This document shows, piece after piece, positions 51,504 to 61,575 of a stretch of 64,000 nucleotides of DNA. The stretch is from Burkholderia sp. Nafp2/4-1b (GTDB lineage: Bacteria > Pseudomonadota > Gammaproteobacteria > Burkholderiales > Burkholderiaceae): the NCBI RefSeq assembly GCF_003635165.1, contig NZ_ML058616.1, forward strand, positions 310,001-374,000. Reading direction: 5' to 3'. The translations under genes and the position numbers were made by a program. The notes beneath the pieces were generated by a model. It was not told where the DNA came from and did not search any database. It saw only the letters and a program-made list of their open reading frames with translations. The number at the start of each line of letters is the position of its first letter. Position 1 is the stretch's first letter.

Positions 51504-52457
51504 CTACGCGCCGACTTCCGCCTCGACCGGCCGGCTGCCGCTTTCGCGCATCCAGCGCACTTCATCGCCGGGGCTGCGGCCGAACAGCCGCTTGAACTCG
51601 CGGCTGAACTGCGACGCACTGGCATAGCCGACCCGCGCGGCGGCCGCCCCCGCGCCGACCCCGTCCTGCACCATCATCAGGCGTGCCTGGTGCAGGCGCG
51701 CGGCCTTCACGTACTGCATCGGCGACGTCGCCGTCACGTGCTTGAACTGCGCGTGGAACACCGCGAGGCTCATCCCGGCCTCGCGCGCGAGCGTCTCGAC
51801 GTCGAGATCGGCCTTCAGATCCGCATGGATGCGTCGCAGCGCCTTCGCGACGCGGCCGAAATGATGCTGCTGGACGAGCGCCGCGCGAATCGCGTCGCCT
51901 TGCGCGCCGGTCAGCACGCGGTACGCGATCTCGCGCATGATCGCCGGGCCGAGCACGCGTGTGTCGTGCGGCGACGCGAGCGCTTCGAGCAGGCGCACCA
52001 CCGCGTCGGCGAGCGGCGCATCGAGCGGTGTCGAGTAGACGCCGAGCGGCTCGCTGACCGCCGCGCCGAGTGTCTCGTCGAGCAGGATCGCGAGCTCGGC
52101 AATCACCGCGAGATCGACGCGGATCGAGATCGCGAGAAACGGCTCGTCCATGCTCGCGAAGGTCTCGCATTCGAACGGCAGCGGCACGGACAGCACCAGA
52201 TACTGCTGCGCGTCGTACACGAACGAGCGATCGCCGAGATAACCGAGCTTGCGACCCTGACATACGACGATGATGCTCGGCTCATACAGCACCGGCATGC
52301 GCGGCACCGGACGGCTCACACGAATGAAACGCACGCCGTCGAGCGCCGCCAGCGTATCGCCCTCGTTCGGCGCAAGGCGCGTATGCAGGTCGATCATGCG
52401 GCGCTGCACACGGTCGCCCGAGTCGTCAAAAAGGGGCTGGAAGCTCATCGGCGTCAT
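51504..52457 (-). CDS. AraC-family regulator (AraC_N type, YqhC-like)
   Basis: A 317-residue regulator. The N-terminal AraC_N ligand domain has YEPSIIVVCQGRKLGYLGD and PLPFECETFASMDEPFLAI. The C-terminal double helix-turn-helix has DLDVETLAREAGMSLAVFHAQFK and ARVGYASASQFSREFKRLFG. This class (YqhC and relatives) usually controls an adjacent oxidoreductase and often responds to aldehydes. The divergent zinc alcohol dehydrogenase 220 bases away is its likely target. Start ATG 52457 (MTPMSFQP) or 52448 (MSFQP). Confidence 0.9.
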   Translation of the reverse strand: MTPMSFQPLFDDSGDRVQRRMIDLHTRLAPNEGDTLAALDGVRFIRVSRPVPRMPVLYEPSIIVVCQGRKLGYLGDRSFVYDAQQYLVLSVPLPFECETFASMDEPFLAISIRVDLAVIAELAILLDETLGAAVSEPLGVYSTPLDAPLADAVVRLLEALASPHDTRVLGPAIMREIAYRVLTGAQGDAIRAALVQQHHFGRVAKALRRIHADLKADLDVETLAREAGMSLAVFHAQFKHVTATSPMQYVKAARLHQARLMMVQDGVGAGAAAARVGYASASQFSREFKRLFGRSPGDEVRWMRESGSRPVEAEVGA

Positions 52458-52676
52458 CCTGTCCGGCAAGAGAATCTGGCTCGCAATGTAGCACCCTGAA
52501 AGCGTTTTGACGGATGTTCGCGCGCAATTCGAGAGGAATAGGCAAATCTTCGAGACCTTCGTGTATTTCGCCGACGCGCTCCGCTCCTTACGATGGGCAC
52601 CTGTCTCGCCGCATCGCCACAGGGTGCGGCGGCAGTCTGTCACGCCGGATGTTTTTCCCGGACAAGGAGCCCCTGC

Positions 52677-53729
52677 ATGAGCACAACTTACGCTTACGCG
52701 GCGACCGATGCGCAGTCGCCGCTCGCCCCGTTCGAATTCCAGCGCCGCGCGCTGCGCGACCTCGACGTCCAGATCGAGGTGCTCTACTGCGGCGTCTGCC
52801 ACTCGGACCTGCACCAGGCCCGCAACGAATGGCGCAACACGATCTACCCGGTCGTGCCGGGCCATGAAATCGTCGGCCGCGTGACCGCGACCGGCCCGCA
52901 GGTGTCGCGCTTCAAGGTCGGCGAGCTGGTCGGCGTCGGCTGCCTCGTCGATTCGTGCCGCACCTGCCCGAGCTGCGCGGAAGGCCTCGAGCAGTATTGC
53001 GAGAACGGCTTCGTCGGCACCTACAACGGTCAGGATCGCGTGACCGGCGACATCACGTACGGCGGTTATTCGACGCAGCTCGTGGTCGACGAGGCGTTCG
53101 TGCTGCGCGTGCCCGACACGCTCGACCCGGCCGGCGCCGCGCCGCTGCTGTGCGCGGGGATCACGACCTATTCGCCGCTGCGCCAGTGGAACGTCGGCCC
53201 CGGCAAGAAGGTCGGGATCGTCGGCCTCGGCGGGCTCGGCCACATGGGCGTGAAGCTCGCGCGAGCGATGGGCGCGCACGTCGTGCTGTTCACGACGTCG
53301 CCGTCGAAGATCGAGGACGGCAAGCGGCTCGGCGCGCATGAAGTGGTGATCTCGAAGGATGAAGCGCAGATAAATGCGCACCTGAACAGCTTCGACTTCA
53401 TCCTGAACACGGTCGCCGCGCAGCACGACCTGAACCCGTTCCTGCACCTGCTGAAGCGCGACGGCACGATGACGCTGGTCGGCGCGCCGGAGCACGACCA
53501 TCCGTCGCCGCAGGTGTTCAACCTGATCTTGAAGCGCCGCCGCCTCGCGGGCTCGCTGATCGGCGGGATCGCGGAAACGCAGGAAATGCTCGACTTCTGC
53601 GCGGAGCACGGCATTACGTCCGATATCGAGATGATCCCGATGCAGCAGATCAATGCCGCTTACGAACGGATGCTGAAGAGCGACGTGAAGTACCGGTTCG
53701 TGATCGACATGGCGTCGATCAAGCAGTAA
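52677..53729 (+). CDS. Zinc-dependent NAD(P) alcohol dehydrogenase (YahK/CAD-like)
   Basis: A 350-residue MDR alcohol dehydrogenase. The catalytic zinc site is CGVCHSDLH and GHEIVGRV, the structural zinc site CRTCPSCAEGLEQYC, and the nucleotide fold GLGGLGHMGVKLARAMG. The family (YahK, Ahr, cinnamyl alcohol dehydrogenases) reduces aldehydes with NADPH. It is divergent from an AraC_N regulator, the yqhC-yqhD-like arrangement, so aldehyde-inducible detoxification is likely. ATG 52677 follows AAGGAG. It ends at a bidirectional terminator. Confidence 0.92.
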   Translation: MSTTYAYAATDAQSPLAPFEFQRRALRDLDVQIEVLYCGVCHSDLHQARNEWRNTIYPVVPGHEIVGRVTATGPQVSRFKVGELVGVGCLVDSCRTCPSCAEGLEQYCENGFVGTYNGQDRVTGDITYGGYSTQLVVDEAFVLRVPDTLDPAGAAPLLCAGITTYSPLRQWNVGPGKKVGIVGLGGLGHMGVKLARAMGAHVVLFTTSPSKIEDGKRLGAHEVVISKDEAQINAHLNSFDFILNTVAAQHDLNPFLHLLKRDGTMTLVGAPEHDHPSPQVFNLILKRRRLAGSLIGGIAETQEMLDFCAEHGITSDIEMIPMQQINAAYERMLKSDVKYRFVIDMASIKQ

Positions 53730-53753
53730 CGCAGCAAGCGGCGTCCGAAACGA

Positions 53754-53784
53754 AACGGGCCGCATGTTCGACATGCGGCCCGTT
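53754..53784. terminator. Bidirectional intrinsic terminator
   Basis: AACGGGCCGCATGT (53754-53767), loop TCG, ACATGCGGCCCGTT (53771-53784): a perfect 14-base-pair stem between the convergent alcohol dehydrogenase and xthA genes, with AAAC before and GTTCT after it. Confidence 0.85.
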
Positions 53785-53819
53785 CTGCATCCGGCGACCG
53801 GATTGCCCGACAGCGACGA

Positions 53820-54593
53820 TTACTTCTTGTAGTCGTAATCCACAGTCAGCGGCGCGTGATCGCTGAACTTGATGTCCTTGAAGATCGACGTGCTTTTCGC
53901 GGTGCCGGCCACGCCCGGCGTCGCGATCTGGTAGTCGATCCGCCACCCGACGTTCTTCGCGTACGCCTGACCGCGGTTGCTCCACCACGTGTACTGCTCG
54001 GGGCGCGGGTCGAGCGTGCGGAACACGTCGACGTAGCCGACGTCGTCGAACAACTGCGTGAGCCACGCGCGCTCTTCGGGCAGGCAGCCCGAATTCTTCT
54101 GGTTGCTCTTCCAGTTCTTGATGTCGATTTCCTTGTGCACGATGTTCACGTCGCCGCACAGGATCACCTCGCGCTTCTTCTTCAGCTCGGCGAGGTGCGG
54201 CATGAACTCGTCCATGAAACGGTACTTCGCCTGCTGGCGCTCTTCACCGCTCGAGCCGGACGGCACGTACACCGACACGACCGACAGCTTGCCGTAGCGC
54301 GCCTCGACATAGCGCCCCTCGGCGTCGAATTCGCTGCTGCCGAAGCCGATGATCACGTCATCGGGCTCGTGGCGGCTGTACACGCCCGCGCCGCTGTAGC
54401 CCTTCTTCTCGGCGTGGTGGAAATAGCTCCTGAAGCCGTGCGGCTCGACGAATTCGGCCGGCAGGTCGTCGGCCGAGACCTTGATTTCCTGCACGCACAC
54501 GCAGTCGGCGTTCTGTTCGCCGAGCCATTCGAAGAAGCCCTTCTTCGCGGCGGAGCGGATGCCGTTCAGGTTGGCGGTAATCACTCGCATCAT
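53820..54593 (-). CDS. xthA: Exonuclease III-type AP endonuclease
   Basis: A 257-residue EEP-fold nuclease. Motifs: TANLNGIRSAAKKGF, CVQEIKVSADDL (catalytic Glu), SGAGVYSRHEPDDV, LCGDVNIVHKEID (catalytic Asp-Val-Asn) and FSDHAPLTVDYDYKK (Ser-Asp-His). It cleaves DNA 5' to abasic sites and has 3'-exonuclease activity in base-excision repair. ATG 54593 (MMRVITANL) or the next ATG (54590) are both usable. It is followed on the same strand upstream by ppk2, with 55 bases between. Confidence 0.95.
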   Translation of the reverse strand: MMRVITANLNGIRSAAKKGFFEWLGEQNADCVCVQEIKVSADDLPAEFVEPHGFRSYFHHAEKKGYSGAGVYSRHEPDDVIIGFGSSEFDAEGRYVEARYGKLSVVSVYVPSGSSGEERQQAKYRFMDEFMPHLAELKKKREVILCGDVNIVHKEIDIKNWKSNQKNSGCLPEERAWLTQLFDDVGYVDVFRTLDPRPEQYTWWSNRGQAYAKNVGWRIDYQIATPGVAGTAKSTSIFKDIKFSDHAPLTVDYDYKK

Positions 54594-54648
54594 GTGGGGT
54601 TCCGTTGTTCCGTTCGATTCATTTCGAGATATTTTGCCGGATCGCAGC

Positions 54649-55488
54649 CTAGCGGATCTTCACGCCTTCGAGCTCCGGCTTCGGCGGCGGGAATTCGAGC
54701 TTCATGTCGGTCAGCGCGCGCAGCAGCAGCTCGGCGATCATCACGTTGCGATGCGTCTTAGAGTTCGCCGGGATCACGTACCACGGCGCATGCTCGGCCG
54801 ATGTCGCGGCGAGCGCGTCGCGGTACGCCGACTGGTATGCGTCCCAGTGCTTGCGTGCGTCGAGATCGGCGATGTCGAATTTCCAGTGCTTGGTCGGATC
54901 GTCGATGCGCGCCTGCAGCCGCTCGCGCTGCTCGTCCTTCGAGATGTGCAGGAAGCACTTGACGATCGTCGTGCCGTTCTCCGCGAGCATCGTCTCGAAA
55001 TCGCGGATCTGCCGGTAGCGGCGCTCGCATTCGTCACCATCGATCAGGCCGAGCACGCGCGGCACGAGCACGTCTTCGTAGTGGCTGCGGTTGAAGATCG
55101 CGAGTTCGCCCGCGGCCGGCACCTGCGCATGCACGCGCCACAGGAAATCGTGCGCGGCCTCGATCGGCGTCGGCGCCTTGAACGGCACGATCCGCAGGCC
55201 GAGCGGATCGACGTCGCGAAACACCGCGCGCACCGTACCGTCCTTGCCGCTGGTGTCCATCCCCTGCAGCACGAGCAGCACGCGCTTCTTCTGCTGCGTG
55301 TGCAGGCGCTCCTGCTGCACGTCGAGTTCCGTCGACACGGCGCCGAGCCGTTCGCGGTCGGCATCCTTCGACCCCGACGAAAACGGCTTCGCGCCCGGAT
55401 CGAACGCGTCGAGCTTGAATGCGGCAGCTTCCTTCTCGCGCGTGCTGTACGGCACGCGGAAATCATCGAGCGACGGTTGTTTCGCCAT
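54649..55488 (-). CDS. ppk2: Polyphosphate kinase 2 (PPK2 family)
   Basis: A 279-residue PPK2. Walker A LQGMDTSGKDGT is near residues 75-85, FNRSHYEDVLVPRVL carries Walker B/lid residues, then RQIRDFETMLAENG and TKHWKFDIADLDAR. One-domain PPK2 enzymes transfer phosphate between polyphosphate and nucleotides, mainly making ADP/ATP or GTP; class is not assigned. ATG 55488 follows a strong GGAGGAA. It is on the same strand as gatB upstream, but a hairpin separates them. Confidence 0.92.
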   Translation of the reverse strand: MAKQPSLDDFRVPYSTREKEAAAFKLDAFDPGAKPFSSGSKDADRERLGAVSTELDVQQERLHTQQKKRVLLVLQGMDTSGKDGTVRAVFRDVDPLGLRIVPFKAPTPIEAAHDFLWRVHAQVPAAGELAIFNRSHYEDVLVPRVLGLIDGDECERRYRQIRDFETMLAENGTTIVKCFLHISKDEQRERLQARIDDPTKHWKFDIADLDARKHWDAYQSAYRDALAATSAEHAPWYVIPANSKTHRNVMIAELLLRALTDMKLEFPPPKPELEGVKIR

Positions 55489-55548
55489 ACGTTCCTCCGT
55501 TGGACGGTGCAATGCACACGTGCACACGATAACGCATGCACCAAAGCG

Positions 55549-55583
55549 ACGGGCCGCCCCGAACAGGTTCGGCGGCGGCCCGT
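55549..55583 (-). terminator. Terminator hairpin of gatCAB
   Basis: ACGGGCCGCCCCGAAC (55549-55564) pairs with GTTCGG and GGCGGCCCGT (55567-55583) with one bulged C, making a 16-base-pair hairpin. On the minus strand it lies about 30 bases after gatB, followed by CGCTTTGG. Confidence 0.7.
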
Positions 55584-55614
55584 GCTCAGGCGCGGTTCAG
55601 GCGCGCGGCCATGT

Positions 55615-57087
55615 TCAACCGAGCTTCTTTTTCAGCAGCTCGTTGACCTGCTGCGGATTGGCCTTGCCCTTGGTCGCCTTCATCGCCTGGCCGATCAGCG
55701 CGTTGAACGCCTTTTCCTTGCCCGCGCGGAATTCCTCGACCGACTTCGCGTTCGCCGCGAGCACTTCGTCGATGATCGCTTCCAGCGCGCCGGTGTCGGA
55801 GATCTGCTTCAGGCCCTTCGCGTCGATGATGCGGTCGGCCGCGCCTTCGTCGGTGGCCTTCTCGTCCCAGATCGTCGCGAAGATTTCCTTCGCGATCTTG
55901 TTCGAGATCGTACCGTCGGCGATACGCTGCAGCACGAGCGCGAGCTGCGCGGCCGAGACCGGAATCGCGTCGATCTCGATGCCGTCGCGGTTCAGCTGCG
56001 ACGACACGTCGCCCATCAGCCAGTTCGCGGCGATCTTCGCGTTCGCCGCGCCGGCCTTCGCGACCACGGCCTCGAAGTACGCGGCCATCGCCTTGCTCGA
56101 CGTCAGCACGCCCGCGTCGTACGCGGACACGCCGTACTGCTCGACGAAGCGCTGCTGCATCGCGGCCGGCAGCTCGGGCATGCCGGCCTGCACACGCTCG
56201 ACCCAGTCCCGGCCGATCACGAGCGGCATCAGGTCGGGGTCGGGGAAGTAGCGGTAATCGTGCGCGTCTTCCTTGCTGCGCATCGAGCGCGTCTCGCGCT
56301 TGTCCGGATCGTATAGGCGCGTTTCCTGCACGACTTCGCCGCCGTCCTCGATCAGCTCGATCTGGCGGCGCACTTCGTAGTTGATCGCTTCCTCGAGGAA
56401 CCGGAACGAGTTCAGGTTCTTGATCTCGGCGCGCGTGCCGAACTTTTCCTGGCCGACCGGGCGCACCGACACGTTCGCGTCGCAGCGGAACGAACCTTCC
56501 TGCATGTTGCCGTCGCAGATGCCCAGCCACACGACGAGCGCATGCAGCGCCTTCGCATAGGCGACGGCCTCGGCCGCGCTGCGCATTTCCGGCTCGGTGA
56601 CGATCTCGAGCAGCGGCGTGCCCGCACGGTTCAGGTCGATCCCCGTCATCCCGGCGAAATCTTCATGCAGCGACTTGCCTGCATCTTCCTCGAGGTGCGC
56701 GCGGGTCAGGTTGACGGTCTTCTCGTACGCTTCCTTGCCGGCCTTTTCGTTCGCGGGCACCTGGATCGTGATCTGGCCGCCCTGCACGACCGGAATCTCG
56801 TACTGGCTGATCTGATAGCCCTTCGGCAGATCGGGGTAGAAATAATTCTTGCGCGCGAAGATGCTGCGCGGCGCGATGGTCGAGCCGATCGCGAGCCCGA
56901 AGCGGATCGCCCGCTCGACCGCGCCGCGGTTCAGCACCGGCAGCACGCCCGGCAGCGCCAGGTCGACCGGGCACGCCTGCGTGTTCGGCTCCGCGCCGAA
57001 CTGCGTCGACGCGCCCGAGAAAATCTTCGAGACGGTCGACAGTTGCGCGTGCGTCTCGAGACCGATAACGACTTCCCATTGAGTCAT
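55615..57087 (-). CDS. gatB: Aspartyl/glutamyl-tRNA amidotransferase subunit GatB
   Basis: A 490-residue GatB. N-terminal WEVVIGLETHAQLSTVSKIFSG, catalytic and ammonia-channel region with FYPDLPKGYQISQYEIP and DNA (CDANVSVRP), then the helical YqeY-like tail ending in LLKKKLG. It phosphorylates the misacylated Glu/Asp on tRNA and transfers ammonia from GatA, providing Gln-tRNA and Asn-tRNA. It begins two bases after gatA on the minus strand, so gatCAB form one operon. The C-terminus (RDGIEIDAIPVSAAQLALV onward) binds the tRNA. Confidence 0.96.
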   Translation of the reverse strand: MTQWEVVIGLETHAQLSTVSKIFSGASTQFGAEPNTQACPVDLALPGVLPVLNRGAVERAIRFGLAIGSTIAPRSIFARKNYFYPDLPKGYQISQYEIPVVQGGQITIQVPANEKAGKEAYEKTVNLTRAHLEEDAGKSLHEDFAGMTGIDLNRAGTPLLEIVTEPEMRSAAEAVAYAKALHALVVWLGICDGNMQEGSFRCDANVSVRPVGQEKFGTRAEIKNLNSFRFLEEAINYEVRRQIELIEDGGEVVQETRLYDPDKRETRSMRSKEDAHDYRYFPDPDLMPLVIGRDWVERVQAGMPELPAAMQQRFVEQYGVSAYDAGVLTSSKAMAAYFEAVVAKAGAANAKIAANWLMGDVSSQLNRDGIEIDAIPVSAAQLALVLQRIADGTISNKIAKEIFATIWDEKATDEGAADRIIDAKGLKQISDTGALEAIIDEVLAANAKSVEEFRAGKEKAFNALIGQAMKATKGKANPQQVNELLKKKLG

Positions 57088-57089
57088 GC

Positions 57090-58580
57090 TTACACCCCCG
57101 CCGGAACTTGCTTGTGCCAGTCGGTCGCGCGCTGGAACGCGTCGGCGACCTGCAGCATCCGGGCTTCGTTGAAATAGTTGCCGATGATCTGCAGACCGAC
57201 CGGGCGCTTCGCGTTCGCACCGGCGCCGAAGCCGCACGGCACGCTCATGCCGGGCAGGCCCGCGAGGCTCACCGACAGCGTGTAGATATCCGCGAGATAC
57301 ATCTGCACCGGATCGTCGCCCTTCGCGCCGAGATCCCATGCGACCGACGGCGACGCCGGGCCCATGATCACGTCGCAGGACTTGAACGCTTCCTGGAAAT
57401 CGTTCGCGATGATGCGGCGGATCTTCTGCGCCTGCAGGTAGTACGCGTCGTAGTAGCCATGCGACAGCACGTACGCGCCGACGAGAATCCGGCGCTTCAC
57501 TTCAGGCCCGAAGCCTTCGGCGCGCGACTTCTTGTACATGTCGAGCAGGTCGCCGTACTGCGCGGCGCGGTGGCCGAAGCGCACGCCGTCGAAACGCGAC
57601 AGGTTCGACGACGCCTCGGCCGGCGCGATCACGTAGTACACGGGGATCGACAGTTCCGTCTTGGGCAGCGAGACCGGCACGAGCGTCGCGCCGAGCGCTT
57701 CATATTGCTTGAGCGCCGCGTCGATCGACGCGCGCACGTCGTCGGCGAGGCCCTCGCCGAAATACTCGTTCGGCAAACCGATGCGCAGCCCCGCGAGCGG
57801 CTTGCCCGCATCGTTGCCGGCCGCCCACGGCTGGCCGAGGTGGCGCGTGAAGTCTTCATCGTCGCGCTCGAGACTCGTCGAGTCGCGCTCGTCGAAGCCG
57901 GCCATCGCGTTCAGCAGCAGCGCGCAGTCGGACGCGCTCTGCGCCATCGGGCCGCCCTGGTCGAGCGACGACGCGAACGCGATCATCCCGTAGCGCGACA
58001 CGCGGCCGTAGGTCGGCTTGATGCCGGTCACGCCCGCGAACGACGCGGGCTGGCGGATCGAGCCGCCGGTGTCGGTGCCGGTCGCGGCCGGCGCGAGGCG
58101 CGCGGCGACGGCCGCCGAGCTGCCGCCCGAGCTGCCGCCCGGCACCGCGTTGGTGTCCCACGGGTTCTTCACCGCGCCGAACGCCGAGTTCTCGTTCGAC
58201 GAGCCCATCGCGAACTCGTCCATGTTGGTCTTGCCGAGCGTGACCATGCCGGCCGCCTGCAGGCGGGCGACGACGGTCGCGTCGAACGGGCTCTCGTAGT
58301 TCGCGAGCATCTTCGAGCCGGCGGTCGAGCGCCAGCCGCGCGTGACGAACACGTCCTTGTGCGCGATCGGCAGGCCGGTCAGCGCGCCGCCCGCGCCGCG
58401 CGCGAGTTCGGCGTCGGCGGCCTTCGCCTGCGCGAGGGTGAGGTCGGCGTCGACGTGGACGAACGCGTTCAGGTCGCGGGCCGCATCGATCCGTTTCAGG
58501 TAGAGCTGCGCGAGCTCGACGGCCGAGCATTCCTTGGCGGCGAGCGCGGCGCGCAGTTCGGTCAGGCTTTTTGCGTGCAT
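57090..58580 (-). CDS. gatA: Aspartyl/glutamyl-tRNA amidotransferase subunit GatA
   Basis: A 496-residue amidase-signature protein. The Ser-cisSer-Lys triad is Lys75 (IAHKDVFVT), Ser150 in the GGSSGGSSAA loop and nucleophile Ser174 (GTDTGGSIRQPA). It hydrolyses glutamine and channels ammonia to GatB. The conserved TNMDEFAMGSSNENSAFG and YYDAYYLQAQKIRR segments fit GatA rather than another amidase. The gene lies 69 bases after gatC and 2 bases before gatB. Confidence 0.96.
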   Translation of the reverse strand: MHAKSLTELRAALAAKECSAVELAQLYLKRIDAARDLNAFVHVDADLTLAQAKAADAELARGAGGALTGLPIAHKDVFVTRGWRSTAGSKMLANYESPFDATVVARLQAAGMVTLGKTNMDEFAMGSSNENSAFGAVKNPWDTNAVPGGSSGGSSAAVAARLAPAATGTDTGGSIRQPASFAGVTGIKPTYGRVSRYGMIAFASSLDQGGPMAQSASDCALLLNAMAGFDERDSTSLERDDEDFTRHLGQPWAAGNDAGKPLAGLRIGLPNEYFGEGLADDVRASIDAALKQYEALGATLVPVSLPKTELSIPVYYVIAPAEASSNLSRFDGVRFGHRAAQYGDLLDMYKKSRAEGFGPEVKRRILVGAYVLSHGYYDAYYLQAQKIRRIIANDFQEAFKSCDVIMGPASPSVAWDLGAKGDDPVQMYLADIYTLSVSLAGLPGMSVPCGFGAGANAKRPVGLQIIGNYFNEARMLQVADAFQRATDWHKQVPAGV

Positions 58581-58649
58581 TGAGTGGTTTTCCTGGGAAT
58601 TCTGGGTGGCGCGCGGCGCAGGCCGGCCGGCGCGCTTGTCATCGAATGC

Positions 58650-58949
58650 TTACTCGATCACCTTCGGCACGAGATAGAGGCCGTCCTGGACGGCCGGCGC
58701 CGGACGCTGGTTGTCGTCGCGATTGACGATTTCCGTCACGGCGTCGTCGCGCAGGCGCTGCGCGACTTCCTGGATCTGTTCGATCGGGTGGGCGAGCGGC
58801 GCGATGCCGGCGGTGTCGACCGCCTGCATCTGCTCGACGAGGCCGAAGAATTCATTGAGCTGGCCGAGCGTGTGCTCGGCGTCGGCGTCGGCCATTTCGA
58901 GTCGCGCCAGGTGCGCGATGCGTTTCACATCGGTCAGGGTCAGGGCCAT
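58650..58949 (-). CDS. gatC: Aspartyl/glutamyl-tRNA amidotransferase subunit GatC
   Basis: A 99-residue GatC of standard length. MALTLTDVKRIAHLARLEM opens a helical domain, followed by the linker LAHPIEQIQEVAQRLRDDAV and the C-terminal tail that wraps GatA/GatB (QDGLYLVPKVIE). It stabilises the amidotransferase. It is the first gene of the leftward gatCAB operon, divergent from mreB across 366 bases. Confidence 0.95.
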   Translation of the reverse strand: MALTLTDVKRIAHLARLEMADADAEHTLGQLNEFFGLVEQMQAVDTAGIAPLAHPIEQIQEVAQRLRDDAVTEIVNRDDNQRPAPAVQDGLYLVPKVIE

Positions 58950-59315
58950 GCGATCACCGGAAAAACAAGGCTGCGCGGCACGTCAGAAACGCGCCGCGGC
59001 GGGGGGTTGGAGGGTGCGTTGTCACCCTCAAAAATCGGGGCCGAAGCGGCAAAAATACCGTCCGTTTCGATTCAAATACCGTGAAATTATAAGGTATCAT
59101 TACGCGTTCGACCCAAACCCGGCAGCCTTTTCCCGCACCGTTTCGCCCCGCTTCGGCAAGCCGTGCGTGCTTCGTGCGATCCCCGGTAGACATCACTCGC
59201 AGCTTCGTGCGCCGCGGCGGCCGCTTCCGCCACGCTTCCCGAGGCTGTTATTTTTTCCGCTGCCGCCCTCAGCGCTCGCTATGCAGGGCCGGCCCAGAGC
59301 GAAACAGGATTCTGA
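58950..59315. promoter_or_regulatory. Divergent promoter region of gatCAB and mreBCD
   Basis: On the plus strand, TTCAAA (59071-59076), an 18-base spacer and TATCAT (59095-59100) form a plausible mreB promoter. On the minus strand a perfect TATAAT (59091-59086) is a good gatC -10, with TTGGGT (59116-59111) as a poor -35 at 19 bases. The two promoters overlap, implying competition for RNA polymerase. The mreB leader would be about 210 bases. No gene is seen in it. Confidence 0.55.
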
Positions 59316-60359
<1,044 letters not shown>

Positions 60360-60498
60360 TCGACGAGTGATCGCCTAAGCAGTCCCGTTTGATATGACGC
60401 ACCCGCGGCGTGGCCGGATCGCTCGTTCAGAACGAACCGCCACGCCGTTTGCGCGTCTGAGCATTATTTAACCGATCGCCACGCGCCCGGCGCCGACC

Positions 60499-61575
60499 AT
60501 GGAATACAGTCCGCCGCCCCTCTTCAAGCAAGGTCCGCCCGCGCTCGCGCGGCTCATCTTCTTCGTCGCCCTCGCCATCGCGCTTCTCGTGTCGGACGCG
60601 CGCTTCAGCACGCTCGAAATCCTCCGCGGCGTGCTCGGCACCGTGCTGTATCCGCTGCAGCGCGCGGCGCTCGTACCGCGCGACGTGTTCATGGGCGCGG
60701 CCGACATCGCCGTCACCGGCGCGTCGCTGCGCCATGAGAACGACGCGCTGCGCAAGCGCAACCTGCAGCTGTCGACGCAGGCCAACCAGGCCGCGGTGCT
60801 CACGCAGGAGAACATGCATCTGCGCGCGGTGCTCGAGCTGCGCCAGCACATCGCGACGCAATCGACGCCGGTCGAGATCCAGTACGACACCAGCGACCCG
60901 TTCACGCAGAAGATCGTGATCGGGCAGGGTTCGCAACAGGGCCTCCAGAACGGCGCGCCGGTCGTCAGCGAGGACGGCGTGATCGGCCAGGTCACGCGCG
61001 TGTTCCCGCTGCAGGCCGAAGTCACGCTGATCACCGACCGCGACCTCGCGATTCCCGTGCAGGTGCTGCGCACCGGCCTGCGCAGCGTGATCTACGGCAC
61101 GCCGAAGGGCGATTCGCTCGACCTGCGCTTCGTGCCGACGAGTTCGGATCTCGTCGCGGGCGACGAGCTCGTCACGAGCGGCCTCGACGGCGTCTATCCG
61201 CCGGGGCTGCCGGTCGCGAAGGTCATGCGCGTCGACAAGCTCGCCGATACCGCGTTCGCACGCGTGACCTGCGCGCCGGTCGCCGCCGTGCGCGGCGCGC
61301 GGCAGATGCTCGTGCTGCATTACCAGAACGACGTCCCGCCGCGTCCGGCCGAGGCCGACCCGGCCGCCGACAAGAACGCGAAGGGCAAGAAAGGCGCGAA
61401 GGCCGCGGCGAAGGGCGAAAAGGGCGAAAAAGCCGACAAGGCCGACGCGAACGCGAAGCCGGCCGCCGCGGCCGCGCCCGGCGCGAAGCCGGCACCGGCT
61501 GCGCCCGCCGCCCCGGCCAAGCCGGCCGCCGCGCCCGCGAAGCCCGCGGCCGGCCAATCAGGAGCCCAGCGATGA
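60499..61575 (+). CDS. mreC: Rod shape-determining protein MreC
   Basis: A 358-residue protein. One membrane helix (about 18-34, LARLIFFVALAIALLV) is followed by a coiled coil (~75-115, SLRHENDALRKRNLQLST) and a periplasmic beta domain with VVSEDGVIGQV and PVLRTGLRSVIYG-like repeats. After residue ~275 comes an unusually long Lys/Ala/Pro-rich tail (GKKGAKAAAKGEKGEKADK and PAAAAAPGAKPAPAAPAAPA). MreC links MreB to the elongasome. It overlaps mreD by 4 bases (ATGA-type). The tail is probably disordered and wall-binding. Confidence 0.94.
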   Translation: MEYSPPPLFKQGPPALARLIFFVALAIALLVSDARFSTLEILRGVLGTVLYPLQRAALVPRDVFMGAADIAVTGASLRHENDALRKRNLQLSTQANQAAVLTQENMHLRAVLELRQHIATQSTPVEIQYDTSDPFTQKIVIGQGSQQGLQNGAPVVSEDGVIGQVTRVFPLQAEVTLITDRDLAIPVQVLRTGLRSVIYGTPKGDSLDLRFVPTSSDLVAGDELVTSGLDGVYPPGLPVAKVMRVDKLADTAFARVTCAPVAAVRGARQMLVLHYQNDVPPRPAEADPAADKNAKGKKGAKAAAKGEKGEKADKADANAKPAAAAAPGAKPAPAAPAAPAKPAAAPAKPAAGQSGAQR

